DNA of 64,000 nt, from contig JAIEMQ010000007.1 in assembly GCA_019752015.1 (NCBI GenBank), positions 123,443-187,442 of the forward strand. Direction: 5' to 3'. The notes beneath the pieces are model-generated. The model searched no databases and was not told the DNA's origin. It saw nothing but the letters and a program-made list of their open reading frames with translations. Both the position numbers and the translations under genes were made by a program. Shown piece after piece: positions 22,578 through 36,103 of this stretch (its first letter is position 1; each line of letters begins with the position of its first letter). The stretch is from Cyanobacteriota bacterium (GTDB lineage Bacteria > Acidobacteriota > Vicinamibacteria > Vicinamibacterales > UBA2999).

Positions 22578-22913
22578 ATGAGTAAACCCCCTGATCTCGT
22601 CCAGGGCACGCTCGACCTGCTGATTCTCAAGATGCTCGCCCTCGAGCCGCTGCATGGCTGGGCGATCAGTCAGCGGCTCAAGACGATCTCGAACGACATC
22701 CTGCAGGTGAGCGACGGCTCGTTGTATCCCGCGCTGCACAAGCTCGAACAACAAGGCTGGATCGAGGCGGAGTGGAAGCCGTCGGAAAACAATCGACGGG
22801 CAAAGTTCTATTCGCTGACGCGATCGGGGAAGCGGCAGCTCGCAAAGGAAACTGAATCGTGGTCGCGCCTCGCCGGCGCGATCTCGATGGTGGTGACGCT
22901 CCCAGAGGTGTGA
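22578..22913 (+). CDS. PadR-family transcriptional regulator
   Basis: QGTLDLLILKMLALEPLHGWAISQRLK...VSDGSLYPALHKLEQQGWIEAEWKPSENNRRAKFYSLTRSGKRQL. Confidence 0.95.
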   Translation: MSKPPDLVQGTLDLLILKMLALEPLHGWAISQRLKTISNDILQVSDGSLYPALHKLEQQGWIEAEWKPSENNRRAKFYSLTRSGKRQLAKETESWSRLAGAISMVVTLPEV

Positions 22914-22914
22914 G

Positions 22915-25686
22915 ATGGCCATTGATCGCATGTGGCAGGTGATCCGGCTGCGTCTGCGCTCCCTGTTGTCCGGAGAATCCGTGGATCGCGAGCTCGATGA
23001 GGAACTGCAGTTCCACATTGATCGACAGACCGAGCTGAATATCGGCAACGGCATGACACGCGACGAGGCGCGGCTGGCCGCGTTGCGCTCGTTCGGCGGA
23101 GCCGAGCAACGGAAAGAGGAGTGTCGCGATACGCGCCGCGTGAGCTGGCTGCTCGATGCGGTCCGTGACGGCCGTCATGCACTGAGGTTGCTGGCGCGTA
23201 GTCCAGTGTTTGCGATCGCGGCCGTGCTGTCGCTCGGCATCGGGATTGGCTCCAACGTTGCGATGTTCTCCGTCGTCGACGCGCTGCTGCTGAAGAAGCT
23301 GCCGGTGCCGCAACCCGATGGCCTGGTGTATTTCCAAATCATGACGGAGCCGCCGTACCGGCGCGACGATGTGCCGTACCGGATGTACGAGCGGCTGCGC
23401 GAGAGCTCGACGTCGTTTGCGTCGATGGCCGGCGTGTGGCCGATGGAACGCGCCAACCTCACCGTCGATGCGCCGGCCGGCGATAACCCGACGGCACCGA
23501 TGACACGCGTGGGACTGGTGACGTCGGGTTACTTCGAGACGCTTGGCGTCAACGCGGCGATTGGGCGTGTGCTCGGCGCCTCCGACCAGACCGAGCGGCC
23601 CGTCGCGGTCGTGAGCGATGCGTTCTGGCGATCGCGCATGAACGCGGATCGCGATTTGCGAGCGCACACCGTGCACTTGAACGGCAGCGCGTTCGATGTG
23701 GTGGGCGTGACGCCGCCCGGGTTCTCGGGCGAGCTGGTGGGCACGCCGGCCGATCTCTGGGTGCCGTTCACGCTGGTCAAGCAAGTGGTGCCGGAAATTA
23801 CGTCGGGCACGGGCGGGTTCGTGGTACGAATCATCGCCCGCCTTGCGTCAGACGTGCCGGCGACGCAGGCTGCGGCCGCGACGCTGCCCGTACTCCGGCA
23901 GGCGGAGTTCGAGGAGGCTGCGAAATTCAACGTCAAGCTCAGCGAATCCGTGCTTGGCAAGATCGAGCTCGATCTGCCGGATATGTCGCGTGGCATCTCG
24001 CCGCAGCGCCGCTCGTTCAGGGCCTCGCTGCTGACGCTGATGGCGTTTGTCGGTTTGCTCGTCGTCGTCGGCTGCGCGAACGTCGCGAACCTGCTGCTGG
24101 CGCGCTCATCGGTGCGGCAACGCGAGCTGGCGGTGCGGCTGGCGGTCGGCGCCGGCCGCGGACGCATCGCGCGGCAGATGCTGGCTGAGAGCGCGATGAT
24201 CGCGGCGCTCGGCGGGCTGTCAGGACTCGCGCTGGCGATGTGGGCGACGAGCCTGTTGTCCTCGCTGCTCGCCGTGGCTCCAGCAACGCTGAACACACAG
24301 ACAACGGGAATCGTGCTCGACTTGCGCATCGATCCCCGGGTGCTGCTGTTTGCGACGACGCTCTGCGGTATCACTGCGGCTTTGAGCGGACTCGTGCCGG
24401 CGATCGCGGCGCAGCGCGTGGCCCCGGCGTCCGCGCTTCGCGCCGCCCGCACGCTCGGCCTCGGACGCTTCGCCGGCCCGAGCTCGGCGCTGCTGATCGC
24501 GCAGGTGGCGGTGTCGCTGGTCCTGCTGATCGGCGCGGGGCTGTTCATCAGATCCCTCCACAACCTGCGCGCGCAAGACCTCGGCCTCGCGCGCGACAAC
24601 CAGCTGCTCGCCTGGATCGTCCCCGGGCAGACCGGGCGGAAAGATGATGCGATGGTCGACTTGTGGCACACGATGATGGAACGCCTGTCGGCGATCCCCG
24701 GCGTTGCCGCGGTCGGCGCCAGCAACCAGGCGGTGCTGAACGGCGGCGATGTCGGCATGGGTGTGCCGTCGGTGGCGATTATCATTCCAGGCGAGCCACG
24801 GCAATTGACGACGAAAAGCGCCGGGCGCTCGTTCGTCACTCCTGGATTCTTTGCGGCCTCGGGCATTCGCGTCGTGGCCGGCCGCGAGTTCACCGGGCGC
24901 GACGCGGGTGAGCAGTCGTCCGTGGTGATGATGAACGCGTCGATGGCGCGGTTCTATTTCGGATCGGAAACGGCCGCGGTCGGCCGGATCGTGCAGTTCC
25001 CCGGACCGTCGAAGCAGCCGCACGAGATCGTCGGCGTGATCAACGACTACGTTCGCACCACGCCGCGTCACACGCTCGATTACTTCAGCACGTATTACCC
25101 GTATCGCCATGCCGACGCGATCAACCGCGGACAATCGTCGCGCCTGCGGGTGATGCTCGTCGCGATCAGGACCAGCGTCCCGCCATTGACGATTGCTGAT
25201 GATGTGCGCCGTGAGATCCGCGCGATCGATCCGCTGCTGCCGGTATTGAGCATCAACACGCCGGATCAACAGCTCGAGGGGCTGCTGGCGCAGGATCGGA
25301 TCGTCGCCTCGCTGTCCACGGCGCTGGGCGCCACGGCAATGGTGCTGGCGTCGCTGGGGATGTTCGGGTTGCTGTCGTATCGCGTCGCCCGCCGCACCAA
25401 CGAGATCGGCGTGCGGCTGGCGTTTGGCGCGACGAGGGCGTCAGTGCTGGCGCTGGTGCTCAGGGAGAGCAGCCGCCTCGTGATCGCCGGCGTGATCGCC
25501 GGCGCGATCGCGGCGGTGTCGCTGTCGCGTCTCGTCGCGTCGCGATTGTATGGCGTCAGCGCCAGCGATCCGTGGATCATCGCCGGCGCCGCCGCCCTGC
25601 TGACGCTCGTCGCCTGCATCGCGGCCGTCATTCCCGCGCGGCAGGCCTCTGTCGTCGACCCCGCCACCGCCCTGCGCTGCGACTGA
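22915..25686 (+). CDS. ADOP-family MacB/FtsX-type ABC permease
   Basis: 923 aa; ELDEELQFHIDRQTELNIGNGMTRDEARLAALRSFGG N-terminal module, VANLLLARSSVRQRELAVRLAVGAGR and a second FtsX domain. Confidence 0.92.
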   Translation: MAIDRMWQVIRLRLRSLLSGESVDRELDEELQFHIDRQTELNIGNGMTRDEARLAALRSFGGAEQRKEECRDTRRVSWLLDAVRDGRHALRLLARSPVFAIAAVLSLGIGIGSNVAMFSVVDALLLKKLPVPQPDGLVYFQIMTEPPYRRDDVPYRMYERLRESSTSFASMAGVWPMERANLTVDAPAGDNPTAPMTRVGLVTSGYFETLGVNAAIGRVLGASDQTERPVAVVSDAFWRSRMNADRDLRAHTVHLNGSAFDVVGVTPPGFSGELVGTPADLWVPFTLVKQVVPEITSGTGGFVVRIIARLASDVPATQAAAATLPVLRQAEFEEAAKFNVKLSESVLGKIELDLPDMSRGISPQRRSFRASLLTLMAFVGLLVVVGCANVANLLLARSSVRQRELAVRLAVGAGRGRIARQMLAESAMIAALGGLSGLALAMWATSLLSSLLAVAPATLNTQTTGIVLDLRIDPRVLLFATTLCGITAALSGLVPAIAAQRVAPASALRAARTLGLGRFAGPSSALLIAQVAVSLVLLIGAGLFIRSLHNLRAQDLGLARDNQLLAWIVPGQTGRKDDAMVDLWHTMMERLSAIPGVAAVGASNQAVLNGGDVGMGVPSVAIIIPGEPRQLTTKSAGRSFVTPGFFAASGIRVVAGREFTGRDAGEQSSVVMMNASMARFYFGSETAAVGRIVQFPGPSKQPHEIVGVINDYVRTTPRHTLDYFSTYYPYRHADAINRGQSSRLRVMLVAIRTSVPPLTIADDVRREIRAIDPLLPVLSINTPDQQLEGLLAQDRIVASLSTALGATAMVLASLGMFGLLSYRVARRTNEIGVRLAFGATRASVLALVLRESSRLVIAGVIAGAIAAVSLSRLVASRLYGVSASDPWIIAGAAALLTLVACIAAVIPARQASVVDPATALRCD

Positions 25687-25688
25687 CT

Positions 25689-25790
25689 TGTAACCGGGTC
25701 TGGCACCTTAACATGCCAAATTGTCGCAGTTCCTGCGTACGAGCAGAAATTGCATCAAAACGCCATGTAAAGGTGTCAGTCCCGGTTACA
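25689..25790. repeat. REPIN-like element: two inverted 27-bp arms flanking a palindromic core
   Basis: Left TGTAACCGGGTCTGGCACCTTAACATG (25689-25715), right arm revcomp TGTAACCGGGACTGACACCTTTACATG (25764-25790); 24/27 match. Confidence 0.85.
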
Positions 25791-25801
25791 TTTAGCGGAC
25801 C

Positions 25802-27298
25802 ATGATTCAGGCGGCGGTACTGGCGTTGCTGCTCGACGAGGCGTCGGTGCGCAGCATTCACGAGGCGATCGAGGCGCGCAAGGTCACGTGTGTCCAGGTG
25901 GTGCAGCACTATCTCGATCGCATCGAGGCCTACGACGACAACGGCCCGGCGCTGAACGCGATCATCACCGTCAACGCCCACGCGCTCGAGACGGCGGCGG
26001 AGATGGATCGCCTCGATCGAGCGGCGCGTGCCAGGCGGCCATTGCACTGCATCCCCGTCGTCCTCAAGGACAACTTCCACACCGCCGACATGCCGACGAC
26101 CGGCGGCTCGGTGACGTTCAAGAACCTGCAGATGAAGGAAGACGGCTTCGTCGTAAAGAAGCTGCGCGATGCGGGCGCCATCATCGTTGCGAAGGCGAAT
26201 CTGCATGAGCTGGCGCGCGCGGGGACGACGGTCAGCTCGCTCGGCGGGCAGACGAAAAATCCCTACGACCTGACACGCACGCCCGGCGGATCGAGCGGCG
26301 GCACCGGCGCGGCAATCGCCGCCAACTTCGGCGTGCTCGGCACCGGCAGCGACACCGGTCAGTCGATCCGATCACCGTCGTCCGCGAACTCGCTGGTCGG
26401 CGTCCGCGCAACACGCGGACTGGTCAGCCGCGCCGGCGTGATGCCGTTCAGCACGACCCAGGACGAAGCGGGCCCGATCGTCAGGAGCGTCGAGGATGCG
26501 GCGCGGATGCTCGACGTCATGGCCGGTTACGATCCGGACGATCCGATCACGGCATTCAGCGCCGGCCACATTCCACGCTCGTACACGTCGACGCTCGATC
26601 GCAACGGTCTCAAGGGCGCGCGGATCGGACTGCTGACCGACGTGATTGGCACCGAGCCGATCCATCGCGAGGTCAATCAAGTGCTCGATGCCGCCGTGGC
26701 GAAGATGACAGCGCAGGGCGCGACCGTCGTCCGCGTCAGCATTCCGAAGCTGGACGAACTGACGCGCGGATTGAACCTGATGAACCTCGAGTTCAAGGCG
26801 GCGTTCGACAGCTACCTTGCCGGCCTCGGCTCGATTTCGCCGGTGAAGAATCTCGCGGAGTTCGTCGCGCGCGGGGAAGTGCACGAGTCGATGAAACGCG
26901 GGCTCGACGCGGATCTCGCGGTCACCACCGGACCGGGATCACCGGAACATCAGCAGATGTACCGCAGGCGCGAGGCGTTGCGGCAGGCCCTCATGAACGT
27001 GATTGCCGCCAACAAGCTCGATGCGATCCTCTACCCACACCAGAAACGATTGGTCGTACCGATCGGAGAGGACCAGGCCGATCGCAACGGCGTGCTGTCG
27101 AACAGCACGGGATTTCCAGCACTGACGTTCCCCGGTGGATTCTCGGCGCCGACAGCGACGGCGCCGATCGGCGTGCCGGTCGGTCTCGAGATCCTCGGGC
27201 CCGAGTGGAGCGAGCCGGTGTTGTTCAAGCTGGCGTTCGCGTACGAGCAGGCGACTCACGTCCGCAAGCCGCCCGCCAGCACGCCGCCGCTGCGATAG
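25802..27298 (+). CDS. Amidase (amidase-signature family)
   Basis: HCIPVVLKDNFHTADMPTTGGSVTF, NPYDLTRTPGGSSGGTGAAIAANFGVLGTGSDTGQSIRSPSS: Lys-cisSer-Ser signature. Confidence 0.93.
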   Translation: MIQAAVLALLLDEASVRSIHEAIEARKVTCVQVVQHYLDRIEAYDDNGPALNAIITVNAHALETAAEMDRLDRAARARRPLHCIPVVLKDNFHTADMPTTGGSVTFKNLQMKEDGFVVKKLRDAGAIIVAKANLHELARAGTTVSSLGGQTKNPYDLTRTPGGSSGGTGAAIAANFGVLGTGSDTGQSIRSPSSANSLVGVRATRGLVSRAGVMPFSTTQDEAGPIVRSVEDAARMLDVMAGYDPDDPITAFSAGHIPRSYTSTLDRNGLKGARIGLLTDVIGTEPIHREVNQVLDAAVAKMTAQGATVVRVSIPKLDELTRGLNLMNLEFKAAFDSYLAGLGSISPVKNLAEFVARGEVHESMKRGLDADLAVTTGPGSPEHQQMYRRREALRQALMNVIAANKLDAILYPHQKRLVVPIGEDQADRNGVLSNSTGFPALTFPGGFSAPTATAPIGVPVGLEILGPEWSEPVLFKLAFAYEQATHVRKPPASTPPLR

Positions 27299-27307
27299 TC
27301 CGCGGTG

Positions 27308-30536
<3,229 letters not shown>

Positions 30537-31694
30537 TCTTCCGCGTGTTGGTGATGTTCTCGATCGGATTGGCATCGAGCACGATCAGATCGGCGATCAT
30601 CCCGTTGGCGATCGTCCCGGTGTTCGCAATGCGCAGGAACTCCGCGCCGTTGCGCGTTGCGGAAACAATCACCTGCGCCGGCGTCATGCCCGCCGCCACC
30701 ATGTCCGCCATCTCCACGTGCGGCGCCCACGGCGTGTTGCCGTCGGTGCCGACCGTGATCTTCACGCCGGCGTCGGACATCCGCTTGAGGTTGCGGGCCT
30801 GGATCGCCCACGTCGCGGCCACCTGCGGCCGATCGGTCGCGGCAGCCTGGATCTTCTGCACCTCGCCGTCGGGAATGTGTCCCTTCAGCCAGCTGTAATC
30901 CGCGACCACGCCGCGGTCCGGCATATTCGGGATCAGCACGAAATTCGGACGCGCCTTGAGCAGCGCCGCCGCTTCATCGTCCATGTCGCGATCGCGGATG
31001 CCGTGCGCGAAGCTGTCGACGCCGGCCTTCAACAACCCCCTGGCGTCTTCCAGCGAAAAGATATGCGCGGTGACGCGCAGCTTGTTCCTGTGGGCCTCGT
31101 CGATCACCGCGCTGTAGAGCGGCGGCGTCAGCTTCGGGAACTTGCCGTCGCGATCGTCGACCCAGATCTTGATGATGTCGACGTTCTTCGCGGCGTTTTC
31201 CTGGACGGCCTTGCGGCCTTCCTCAGGCGTCGTGATCCAGAACGGCACTTCCGTGCGGCCTTTTTCCGGCGCGGTGATGCCGCGCCCCGCAAGGAACAGG
31301 CGCGCGAGGCCAGGCGTGGTCGTCGCCCGACGCGCGAATGGCGCGTCGGTGCCGTCCAGCCCCATGCTCAATGCGGCGCTGACGCCAAAGTGGGCGCGCT
31401 GTTTGAGATCGTTCTCGAGCTCCGGTGCGGTCGTGCTCGTGTGCACGTGCGTGTCGACGATCGCCGGCATCAGCGTCTTGCCGCTGAGACTGACGCGCGT
31501 GGCCCCCGCCGGCGCCTTGATCGATGCCGCCGGGGCAACCTGCGTAATGCGATCGCCGGTGACGACGACGCTGGCGTTGTCGATGACCTGGCCGTCGCCA
31601 ACGACGACGCGGCCGCCTTCGAAGACGGTGACCGATTGCGCGCTGACGATCGCCGTGAGCGCGGCGATCGCACTGATTGACAGCAGAATTCTCT

Positions 31695-32888
31695 TCATCG
31701 CTTGTAAACCTTCCCATTCCTCATGACGAAACGAACGCGTTGCAGCGCAGTAATGTCTTGCAGGGGATCGCCTTCGATTGCGACCAGATCCGCGTTGAGC
31801 CCGGCCGCGATCGCGCCGATCTCCTTGCCGAGTCCCATCGATTCAGCGGCGAGCGACGTCATGCCGACAATCGCGTCCATCGGCTTCTGCCCGGTCTTGA
31901 CGCGCTCGATCGGCTCGCGCGCGTTCTGGCCGTGCGCGCCGGCGACGGCATCGGTGCCCATCACGATCTTGAGGCCCGGCGTCTTGAGCGCCGTCGTGAA
32001 CATGGGACCACGCAGGCCGAGCGCCTTCTCCATTGTTGCGAAGCCCTCCTCGGTGTAGTTGCCGATCCCGAGGAAGCGCGCCTTGTTCTCGAGATAGTTC
32101 TGCGTGACGAGGCCGATGTTGGGATCGAAATACACGCCGCCGTCGGCAAGCGCCTGCAACGCCTCGGCGTTGGCCAGACCACCGTGCTCGACCACCGTGC
32201 ATTTCGCGCGCGCCGATCGCAGCATGGATTCGGGGCTGTGCGCATGCACCATGCTGCGCAATCCCTGCGCGCGCGCTTCACCGCACGCGGCGTCCACCTG
32301 TTCCTGCGATAGCGTCGGCACGCCGCCGTCGCGAATGCTCGCCGACGCGAAGATCTTGATCAGGTCGGCGCCTTCGCCCTTGAGCCGGCGGATGTTCTCG
32401 CGGATCTGATCCGGCGTCCACTTCGCATTCGAGATCTGGCCGAGCGACGACAGGATGCGCGGCCCCGGCAGCACGCCGCGGTTGATCGCATCGCGCAGCG
32501 GCTTGTCCGACATCGCGCCCACGCTCTGCACGGTCGTGAAGCCCGCCATCAGCGTCACGAACGCGTTCTCGGCGCCGTAAAGCGCGGCCTGCTCGGCGGG
32601 CTCCGGGCCGGAGTGATAGCGGCCCTTGTCGTCGAAGTGCCAGCCGATGTGCACGTGCGTGTCGATGAAGCCGGGCAGCAGCGTGAGGTTGCCGAGGTCG
32701 ATCGCCGGCGTGCCGCTCGCGTTGCCGACGCTCGCGATCTTGCCGTTCACGACCGACACCGTCGCGTTTTGCGTGACACCGCCGCGGCCATCGATGACGC
32801 GCGCGGCGCGAATCGTGGTCGCGACGCCGCTTTGTTGGGCGCTCAGGCTAGCGGCCGCGAGAACGACAACGATTAGGATGCGCTTCAT
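31695..32888 (-). CDS. Secreted imidazolonepropionase-like amidohydrolase
   Basis: MKRILIVVVLAAASLSAQ signal; LPGFIDTHVHIGWHF, ADLIKIFASAS, IVMGTDAVAGAHGQNARE; ATGA overlap with the downstream paralogue. Confidence 0.88.
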   Translation of the reverse strand: MKRILIVVVLAAASLSAQQSGVATTIRAARVIDGRGGVTQNATVSVVNGKIASVGNASGTPAIDLGNLTLLPGFIDTHVHIGWHFDDKGRYHSGPEPAEQAALYGAENAFVTLMAGFTTVQSVGAMSDKPLRDAINRGVLPGPRILSSLGQISNAKWTPDQIRENIRRLKGEGADLIKIFASASIRDGGVPTLSQEQVDAACGEARAQGLRSMVHAHSPESMLRSARAKCTVVEHGGLANAEALQALADGGVYFDPNIGLVTQNYLENKARFLGIGNYTEEGFATMEKALGLRGPMFTTALKTPGLKIVMGTDAVAGAHGQNAREPIERVKTGQKPMDAIVGMTSLAAESMGLGKEIGAIAAGLNADLVAIEGDPLQDITALQRVRFVMRNGKVYKR

Positions 32889-35464
32889 TTCTTCACCACC
32901 TCCGCCGCCCGATACAGTTCATCCGCCGACTGCAGCGTGATATTACGCAAGCGCTCCGGATAATTCGCGGGCAGATTCTTCAGGAACGCGCGAACGATCT
33001 CGGCGGCTTCTTTCGTCTGGTGGCCGCCGAGCGTCGAGTCGAGCCAGCGTTTCGGGAAGAAAATGTCGCCGGTCTTCTGGATCTCCCAGAGCATCTCGAG
33101 ACTCGGCTGCACATATTTCTTCGACGCCTCGGCGCGCAGCGGGTGATGCAGGTAGCTCAACCCCTCGAGGACCCACGGCTCGCGGCGGCGATTGTTGACG
33201 TCGCGAAGCGACAGGAACCACTTCTCCCGCTCGGCCGGATCAGCGGAGAGTGACGGCATCACGAACTGAAAGCGGCCGCGGCGATCGGGATTCTCGATGC
33301 GCGACAACTGCGTCTTCAGGATCTCGCTCCAGCCGTCGACCTGCCTGACCGCGAGCTCCAGCGCGAGCGAGGTGTAGTCGGCCTCGGCGAGCGGCAGGCC
33401 GTTGACGTTTTCCTTCTTCTCCCACACCTGCCGCAGCCAGTTCACGGTGGCGGGTGTCAGCGCGTTGTTGCGTAACGCGCCGAACCACGATGCCTTCTGG
33501 CTCGGCGTGCCAGCCTGCGCCAGTCCTTCACGCAACAGCGATTCGAACCGCGCCGCCCGCGTCATGCGCTGTGGCTGACCGAGGAAGCGCCACCACGTGT
33601 TGGAGGCATAACCGAGCACCCGCGAGGTCAGTTGCTCGTCGGTTTCGCGAGGCAGCGATCGGAACGTCAGATCGAGGAAGGCATCCGGCTTCACTTCTCC
33701 GTCGAGCAGCGCATCCCACAACGCGACCCACGCGCTGCCGCGCGTCAGCGGATCGGCAATATCCGGCAGGTTCGCCATCAGGTAGGCCAGCGTGGTCTTG
33801 TCGAGCGCAAAGTCGCCGTAGCCCCAGCCCTTGCCGTTCGGCAGCACGTAACGCGGCGCCGGCCATCCGGCCGCTTCCTTCACTTCGACTTCGCGGCCGG
33901 TCATCTCGACGTTGACGATCTTTTCAGGCGCGTGGCCGCCAATCGCCACTCGCAGCTGTTGCGGCCAGATCAGGTTGCGGTTCCAGGTGTCCTTCTGCCT
34001 GAACGCGAGCCGCGTGATTGTGCCGTTCTTCGTCTCGAGGATCGTCTCGATCGACGGGCGGCCCGGCATGTCCACCCAGCTGCGGCTCCACTGCTGCAGA
34101 TCGAGCGGCGTCCGGCGATCGAGCACGTCGATCAGATCCGGCCACGTCGCGTTCGCGAACGCGTGGGCCTTCAGGTATTCGCGGAGACCGTCGCGGAAGT
34201 TGTCCTCGCCGAGCAGCGCCTCGAGATGACGCATGACGATCGGCGCCTTCTGATAAATGATCGCGCCGTACATGCTGCCGGCTTCGTTGAGGTTGTCGAG
34301 GACCTGGCGGATTGGATTGGCGCCAGGCGTGCGATCGACCTCGTAGGCCGACGGATAGTTCGACAGCAGGAACCGCAGATCGTGGTTCACGTTCGGAAAC
34401 GAGGGATTGACGATCTTCGCCGCCATGAAATTGGCGAACACTTCCTTCATCCACACATCGTTGAACCATCGCATGGTCACGAGATCGCCGAACCACATGT
34501 GCGCGGTCTCGTGCGAAATCACCGACGCGCGCCCGAGCAGCTGGTTCTGCGTGGCCGATTCGTCCAGCATCAAACCCGAAGCGTTGTAGAGGATCTTGCC
34601 GGCGTGCTCCATGCCGCCGAACTGAAACGCCGGGACCGCAACGAAGTCGAACTTGCCGAACGCATACGGAATGGATGTGTAGCGCTCGAGAAATTCGAGC
34701 GCACGCGCGTGCAGATCGAAGATCGCATCGCGATTGCGCGCGACCTTGGCGGCGTCGGTCTCGCGATGAAACATCCGGAACGTGCGGCCGTTGCGCTCCG
34801 CCGTCTCGACCTTGAAATCGCCGGCGATGAACGCGACCAGATAGGTCGGCAACGGCTGCGTCTCCATAAACTTCACAGTGGTGCGATCGCCAGTCGTGGT
34901 GCGCGACGTCTCCGCTCCGTTGGCCGCCGATTGCCACTTCGCTGGATGCTCGAGCGTCACGGTCCAGCGGCCCTTCAGGTCGGGCTGATCGAACACGGGA
35001 AAGGCGAGCCGCGCGCGCGCCGGCACGAACAGCGTGTAGAGGAAATCGTTGTTGCGATTGAGCGACGCATCGCCCGCGTTAAACGCGATGCGGATACTGT
35101 TCGCACCTGCCGCGAGCGCTGCGGCCGGGATGACAATGTGGCCGTTGACGTAATTGATTGGGACCGGCTTGCCGTTGGCGTCCACCGACCTTATGTGGTC
35201 GCGGCTCGTCTCAAAATCCAGCACCAGCGGCGCCGACGCATCCTTTAAGTCGAACCGGATGGTCGTCGAGCCCGTCAACGGACTGGCAAGCGTGTCAGGG
35301 ATCGACAGCGACAGGTCGTATCGCAGATTGCTGACGGCAGCCGCGCGGCGCGTGGCGACCTCGAGCGGGACGCCCGCTTCGGGCGTCATGGTCTGCGCCG
35401 ACGCGGCGGCGGCGAAAAAGGCGAGGCCGATGGCGACCGGAAGTACGCGCATAATGGCGACCAT
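32885..35464 (-). CDS. M1-family zinc metallopeptidase (aminopeptidase N-like), secreted
   Basis: Signal peptide; FQFGGMEHAGKILY (GxMEN region) and VISHETAHMWFGDLVTMRWFNDVWMKEVFANF (HExxH-x18-E). Confidence 0.93.
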   Translation of the reverse strand: MVAIMRVLPVAIGLAFFAAAASAQTMTPEAGVPLEVATRRAAAVSNLRYDLSLSIPDTLASPLTGSTTIRFDLKDASAPLVLDFETSRDHIRSVDANGKPVPINYVNGHIVIPAAALAAGANSIRIAFNAGDASLNRNNDFLYTLFVPARARLAFPVFDQPDLKGRWTVTLEHPAKWQSAANGAETSRTTTGDRTTVKFMETQPLPTYLVAFIAGDFKVETAERNGRTFRMFHRETDAAKVARNRDAIFDLHARALEFLERYTSIPYAFGKFDFVAVPAFQFGGMEHAGKILYNASGLMLDESATQNQLLGRASVISHETAHMWFGDLVTMRWFNDVWMKEVFANFMAAKIVNPSFPNVNHDLRFLLSNYPSAYEVDRTPGANPIRQVLDNLNEAGSMYGAIIYQKAPIVMRHLEALLGEDNFRDGLREYLKAHAFANATWPDLIDVLDRRTPLDLQQWSRSWVDMPGRPSIETILETKNGTITRLAFRQKDTWNRNLIWPQQLRVAIGGHAPEKIVNVEMTGREVEVKEAAGWPAPRYVLPNGKGWGYGDFALDKTTLAYLMANLPDIADPLTRGSAWVALWDALLDGEVKPDAFLDLTFRSLPRETDEQLTSRVLGYASNTWWRFLGQPQRMTRAARFESLLREGLAQAGTPSQKASWFGALRNNALTPATVNWLRQVWEKKENVNGLPLAEADYTSLALELAVRQVDGWSEILKTQLSRIENPDRRGRFQFVMPSLSADPAEREKWFLSLRDVNNRRREPWVLEGLSYLHHPLRAEASKKYVQPSLEMLWEIQKTGDIFFPKRWLDSTLGGHQTKEAAEIVRAFLKNLPANYPERLRNITLQSADELYRAAEVVKK

Positions 35465-35482
35465 TCTAGTGGAGGAGGAACG

Positions 35483-36103
35483 ATGATGAATCGACGCGAC
35501 ATGCTGGCCACGGGCCTGCTGGGTTCAATGGCACCCGCCGACGGCGGCGCCGAGACGCAAGACCAGAGCGACGTTATTCTCCGGGACGGCCTCGGCAAGC
35601 TCGATACCAGCATCGACGAATTCAAGTCGACGGTGGATTCGGGATTGCGCGGCAACTCGATGAATTCGGGCGGCGTGGCACTGGTCAAGAACGAGCTGAT
35701 GCGCTACCTGAAGCAGAGCGGCAAGTTTCCGGAATATATCGACATCGGCACCAGCATCTTCTTCGACGTCTACGACTGGCACGTGCGGATGCAGCAGCAG
35801 ATCCAGATCTCCCGCATGGCGGATCAGCGCATGTCGATCCAGTTCATGTTCACGCAGCTGGTCCTGCGCTGGGAAAACGCCGAGACCTACGTGTCGCAGG
35901 CGTACGATCGCATCCAGCGGCCGAGGCGCGCGAGGCCTTCGTCGATCTGCGGCGTGTCCTTGACGAGCGGGCCGAACGAAATGCGCACGCCGTTCTTGAG
36001 CGACTCGCCGAAGCCGGCGCCGGGCACGACCAGCACGCCGGTCGCCTTCAGCGCCTTCGGCACGAACTCGTCGGCGTTGGTGCCAATGTCGACGACGGTG
36101 TAA
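35483..36103 (+). CDS. Hypothetical protein (putative twin-arginine-type N-terminus); C-terminal part runs antisense through the aminotransferase
   Basis: Strong RBS (GGAGGAACGATGATG); MMNRRDMLATGLLGSMAP...; coherent protein until about residue 143 (AYDRIQ), after which it is antisense to the 35887-37170 gene. Confidence 0.55.
   Translation: MMNRRDMLATGLLGSMAPADGGAETQDQSDVILRDGLGKLDTSIDEFKSTVDSGLRGNSMNSGGVALVKNELMRYLKQSGKFPEYIDIGTSIFFDVYDWHVRMQQQIQISRMADQRMSIQFMFTQLVLRWENAETYVSQAYDRIQRPRRARPSSICGVSLTSGPNEMRTPFLSDSPKPAPGTTSTPVAFSAFGTNSSALVPMSTTV

Noticed and set aside
22678-24893. Large minus ORFs opposite PadR/ADOP (22678..23784, 23529..24893)
   Set aside because: Shadow ORFs opposite confidently identified genes.
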